DNA of 64,000 nt, from NCBI GenBank assembly GCA_028282195.1, contig JANQII010000102.1:20799-84798 (forward strand), in the 5' to 3' direction. This DNA comes from Prolixibacteraceae bacterium (GTDB taxonomy: Bacteria > Bacteroidota > Bacteroidia > Bacteroidales > Prolixibacteraceae). The notes beneath the pieces were generated by a model, which did not search any database, was not told where the DNA came from, and saw only the letters and a list, made by a program, of their open reading frames with translations. A program made the translations under genes and the position numbers. Shown one piece after another: positions 62,101 to 64,000 of this stretch; position 1 is the first letter of the stretch; every line of letters starts with the position of its first letter.

Positions 62101-63020
62101 ATAATTCTATGGATTTAGGGAATAGTTCCTACAAATGGAGAAACCTGTACCTGCAAAGTGACCTGCACCTGGCTGATGACATCATGGCTTCAACAAACTT
62201 TACAATTTATGATGGAACAAGAAATCGTTATGTGCAAGAAAGCAATGCTTTAACATTGTATTCCGGTAACGCAGGGAGTTATTTGCAGGTAACTAACAGT
62301 AGTGTAATTTTGGGCGCTAATAGCAATAATGGCTATTTGCAATTGAATGCTGGTGAGATGGTGATAAGAGGTACCATCAGGTCTATTATTAATAATGCGT
62401 ATGACCTAGGTACAAATTCCTATAAATGGCGTGACCTGTACCTAGGAGATGATATCATGGCTACAAAAGCTTTTTCAATTCATGATGGAACCAGGGATCG
62501 GATACAGACAAATACCGCTTATACAGTACTCTTCTCACCCGGTGGAAACAACTTATCTGTTGGGAATGGTTATACGTATTCAGGTAATCATTTTTGCCCC
62601 GCTTCTACTTCTTCTTATGACCTGGGAATAAGTACTCATAGGTGGAAAACTATTTATGCAACAAACGGAACAATAAACACTTCGGACCGGAGCTTAAAAA
62701 AGAATATCAAAGACCTTCCGGCAGGGCTAATAAAAGCTATTTCGAAACTACGCCCGGTAGAGTACGAATGGAAAGAAAATGAAAACGGCAAACACATTGG
62801 TTTTATTGCCCAGGAAGTAGAGGCAGTTTTTGCAGGCAGTGGGCTTAATCCCAAAGAATATTTTGCCATTCAGCAACCCGATGAAGAAAGCGAGTATTAC
62901 TCGCTGGTATACAGCGAATTTGTAGCTGCCATTTTAGGCTATACCCAACAGGTCGAAAAACGGGTTGAAACCCTTGAAGCTGAACTGGAAGCTATTAAAG
63001 CTCACTTAGGCATAAAATAA
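56139..63020 (+). CDS. Giant phage-tail-fibre-like repeat protein with C-terminal S74 intramolecular chaperone domain
   Basis: 2293 aa; signal peptide; eight copies of NGY.GL....KID...LP...I..V...; GG(T)DKALTAEQGK modules; C-terminal NTSDRSLKKNIKDLPAGLIKAISKLRPVEYEWKENENGKHIGFIAQEVEAVF. Confidence 0.93.
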   Translation: MLKQMKKLLYFMVVLLLGLSGMAQDGNRFNYQAVVRDASGGILPNKQAVIDIEIIKGTVNEQVIYTEQWDVQTTALGLVNLEIGSGDPETFEEISWASEPYFISVTIDGEFMGKSQLLSVPFAMKAISSVNDQVDDADADPQNEIELPTQSIYDKNRALVADGYGNVKWKTISSSGSVSVVNDLTTGGTDKALAAEQGKTLKTLVDAKLNKSALENSLSAGGTDKALTAEQGKKLYELLGDKVDKVNGKGLSTNDFTDTEKYRLADAEIQSNKNQANGYAGLNGDKKIDVSQLPAMTINNVYPVSSQAAQLALSANQGDVAIRTDLQKNYIHNGGVAGTMGDWTELASPNVEVTSVNGKTGNVMVEISDIGNLQYELLTKASASETYTRTQTDGLLDTKIDKESGKRLSTNDLTDDLKLKLEGAEEVSNKNQANGYAGLDANKKIDASQLPAITINNVFPVDSEAAQLALSANTGDIAIRSDNNKNYIHNGETAGDMTDWTEMASPNVEVTSVNAKTGDVVIGIADIATLQTELDAKLAKASLVDDLTSGGSDKPLTAEQGKELKSQLDGKVDKETGKILSSNDYTDAEKNKLAGAEIQSNKNQPNGYVGLDAAKKIDVALLPDITINNVFTATSEAEQLAFVVKLGDVVIRNDIKRNYIHNGGTSGTMADWAEMASPDIDVTSVNGKMGNVVIDIADIASLQSSLDAKAASADTYTKTESDNLLDDKVDKVTGKELSDNNYTDTEKTKLEGTEEKSNKNQANGYPGLGADGKIDVAQLPAMTINSVFSVASQAEQLALSATTGDIAIRSDNNKNYIHNGGSAGDMTDWTEMASPSVDVTSVNSKTGAVVIGISDIATLQGELDAKVAKTDLVDDLTTGGTNKALTAEQGKALKTLIDAKAATTDLAPIATSGSFNDLVDLPTNLDTDSSDDFDGSFNNLTDVPANLDVDGTDDLTTADLVNNLSSGGTGKALTAEQGKVLNTLLSGKVDQETGKGLSENDFTTADKLKLDGAEQVSNKNVPNGYAGLDSNKKIDASQLPAITINSVYSAADEAEQLALSANQGDVAIRTDENKNYIHNGGNTGTIADWTEMASPNVDVLTVNGKTGNVTIDIADIANLQSSLDEKAASADTYTKSESDNLLDDKVDKVSGKELSDNNYTDAEKTKLAGAEIQSNKNQANGYPGLGADGKIDVAQLPAITTNSVYPVSNETEQLALSAHTGDIAIRSDINKNYIHNGGTAGDMTDWTEMASPDGAVTSVNTKTGDVVIGISDIATLQGELDGKLTSSDIIDNITSDNTDKALSAKQGKELKALIDAKVTTADLADIATSGSYNDLTDLPANLDTDASDDFDGSFNSLTDVPANLDTDASDDLSTGDIINNLTAGGTAKALSAEQGKILKGLLDDKVDKEAGKGLSDNNYTDAEKTKLAGAEEKSNKDQANGYAGLDANSKIDAAQLPEMAIDNVFTVPDEAAQTSLTAEKGDMAIRTDESKNYVHNGGSSGTMADWTELLAPAAAVTAVNSKTGNVVIGIADIASLQSELDARATLSETYTITESDNLLDDKVDKVSGKGLSENDFTNAEKTKLAGAEEKSNKNQANGYPGLGADGKIDAAQLPAITTNNVYSVSSEAEQLALSANSGDIAIRSDINKNFIHNGGTAGDITDWTEMASPDGAVTSVNTKTGDVVIGIADIASLQSELDDKLPKANLVNDLTTGGTSSALTAEQGKELKTLLDDKADLDSPTFTGTPSLPTGATAVTQTVGDNSTKLATTAFVSAMAAASNVPIGDGAGKMLYWDNVNTKWDQTDFIKMMTTSNTAININNSSYPYAKLNVNAASYAAPATSGTTQAGGAIRIGSPSSAVVMDIGTHGGIGGTWIQSTTGANLASNYPLSLNPNGGEVRIGSGGLKSGGSITPAVSSSYSLGSSSNRWYDLSLSRAIQATNNFYIHDGNRNRIQLGTSSTALFSPDGSNSMIVGNTYSQSSKSFLPTANNSMDLGNSSYKWRNLYLQSDLHLADDIMASTNFTIYDGTRNRYVQESNALTLYSGNAGSYLQVTNSSVILGANSNNGYLQLNAGEMVIRGTIRSIINNAYDLGTNSYKWRDLYLGDDIMATKAFSIHDGTRDRIQTNTAYTVLFSPGGNNLSVGNGYTYSGNHFCPASTSSYDLGISTHRWKTIYATNGTINTSDRSLKKNIKDLPAGLIKAISKLRPVEYEWKENENGKHIGFIAQEVEAVFAGSGLNPKEYFAIQQPDEESEYYSLVYSEFVAAILGYTQQVEKRVETLEAELEAIKAHLGIK

Positions 63021-63059
63021 AAGCGTGCTGCGATAGTTTATCGCATGGATGTATTTAAC

Positions 63060-63185
63060 ATTTACTGATCGGATGACTTCGAGTCATCCGATCAGTATCT
63101 TCAAAGCAACCGTCACACATTCCCAAACCACGTCATCCTGTCCCCCAAAGAAACCCGTCATGCTCTCCCCAACGACGTCATCCTG
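63060..63185. repeat. Long direct repeat copy 1 (with 15-bp-stem palindrome)
   Basis: ACTGATCGGATGACT-TCG-AGTCATCCGATCAGT then atcttcaaagcaaccgtcacacattccc...; near-identical to 63736-63862. Confidence 0.92.
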
Positions 63186-63382
63186 TTCCCCAACGACGTC
63201 ATCCTGAACTTGATTCAGGATCTCCGTCGGACAAGGAAGGCGCAACCAGAAACAGATTCCGAATCAAGTTCGGAATGACTGTAGGCAGGAGTTCGGAATG
63301 ACTGTGTCAACTCCTCTTAGCGGTTTAAAACCGCTAAGAGGATAACAACCAACTTAAGCGAAAGAAATAACAAATTGTAAAA

Positions 63383-63637
63383 ATGAACCAAAAAGAAATT
63401 AAAAACATTACCATCCAGTTGTTTAAGCTGGAATACAATAAACCCCAGCCAAGGAAAGACGCCCCTGAGTTGAGTGTGGATGTTTTTATTTTAGATAAGG
63501 ACGGTCTGCATGGATTGGCCTTCTTTTCTTTTAAAGAGGAAAAGTGGTACGTTCATACAGATACTTTTGTGGGCTATATGAAGTGCCCCATTGAAGCAAA
63601 CTGGATGTGGTACTACCCCCCGGTAAATTCATGGTAA
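63383..63637 (+). CDS. Hypothetical protein (84 aa)
   Basis: MNQKEIKNITIQLFKLEYNKPQPRKDAPELSVDVFILDKDGLHGLAFFSFKEEKWYVHTDTF...; balanced composition; sits between two direct repeats. Confidence 0.6.
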   Translation: MNQKEIKNITIQLFKLEYNKPQPRKDAPELSVDVFILDKDGLHGLAFFSFKEEKWYVHTDTFVGYMKCPIEANWMWYYPPVNSW

Positions 63638-63735
63638 GCTTTATTCCTTTCGCTGGCGCAAATTTGTAATTTGTGCCAACTATTTCTTGCTTTTACAAAG
63701 CAAAACATGGATAACATATCCGCACTAGCCTCGGG

Positions 63736-63862
63736 ATTTACTGATCGGATGACTTCGAGTCATCCGATCAGTATCTTCAAAGCAACCGTCACACATTCCC
63801 CAAACCACGTCATCCTCTCCCCCAAAGAAACCCGTCATCCTCTCCCCAACGACGTCATCCTG
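63736..63862. repeat. Long direct repeat copy 2
   Basis: Near-identical ~126-nt copy of 63060-63185, same palindrome. Confidence 0.92.
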
Positions 63863-64000
63863 AGACCCAAAAATTTTCATTTAGTAATGTGGGATGACGT
63901 AAGGTTGGTGTTACCTTTGAGGTTTTGACTACACAGTGTGACCGAACATCAGTATAGTGCTTCGAGCCTGTTCCTGAGCATGGTCCCAAAAGAATGAGCA

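Overview
The window is a Bacteroidota chromosome segment, probably Marinilabiliales/Bacteroidales-like. Supporting signs are TTTG-N18-21-TAnnTTTG promoters, a T9SS sorting domain, and a mitochondrial-like aconitase/IDH/citrate synthase cluster. Main blocks: (1) a sulfite-reduction/siroheme operon (short HemA paralogue, DUF2061, precorrin-2 dehydrogenase, CysJ, CysI, HemD, SUMT) next to a phosphosulfolactate synthase; (2) a convergent heme operon (hemA-C-B-L-E); (3) Rny/ZapA, an M23 peptidase and FabD; (4) an accessory patch with a PIN TA pair, an MNT with a frameshifted HEPN partner, and a RAYT transposase flanked by REP-like palindromes; (5) FtsE, a large TPR protein and an outer-membrane protein, then GyrB and LOG; (6) aconitase, two different isocitrate dehydrogenases and citrate synthase; (7) a Na+-pumping methylmalonyl-CoA decarboxylase operon; (8) tRNA-Arg(CCG), a solo LuxR HTH, a T9SS cargo protein and a 2293-aa phage-tail-fibre-like repeat protein with an S74 chaperone domain. 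Two signals stand out. The first is a Cys/Met-rich 30-codon leader ORF (MSNHTSVNKMMNVACAMMCMCRNHFVQKEE) with a complete 1:2 / 2:3 / 3:4 attenuator fold and its own promoter, directly upstream of the siroheme/sulfite reductase operon. The second is a ~530-nt, UUCG-tetraloop-rich, apparently non-coding RNA with its own promoter and a 13-bp terminator between citrate synthase and the acetyl-CoA hydrolase gene; I could not assign it to a family. All product names come from reading the sequence; no database search was run.
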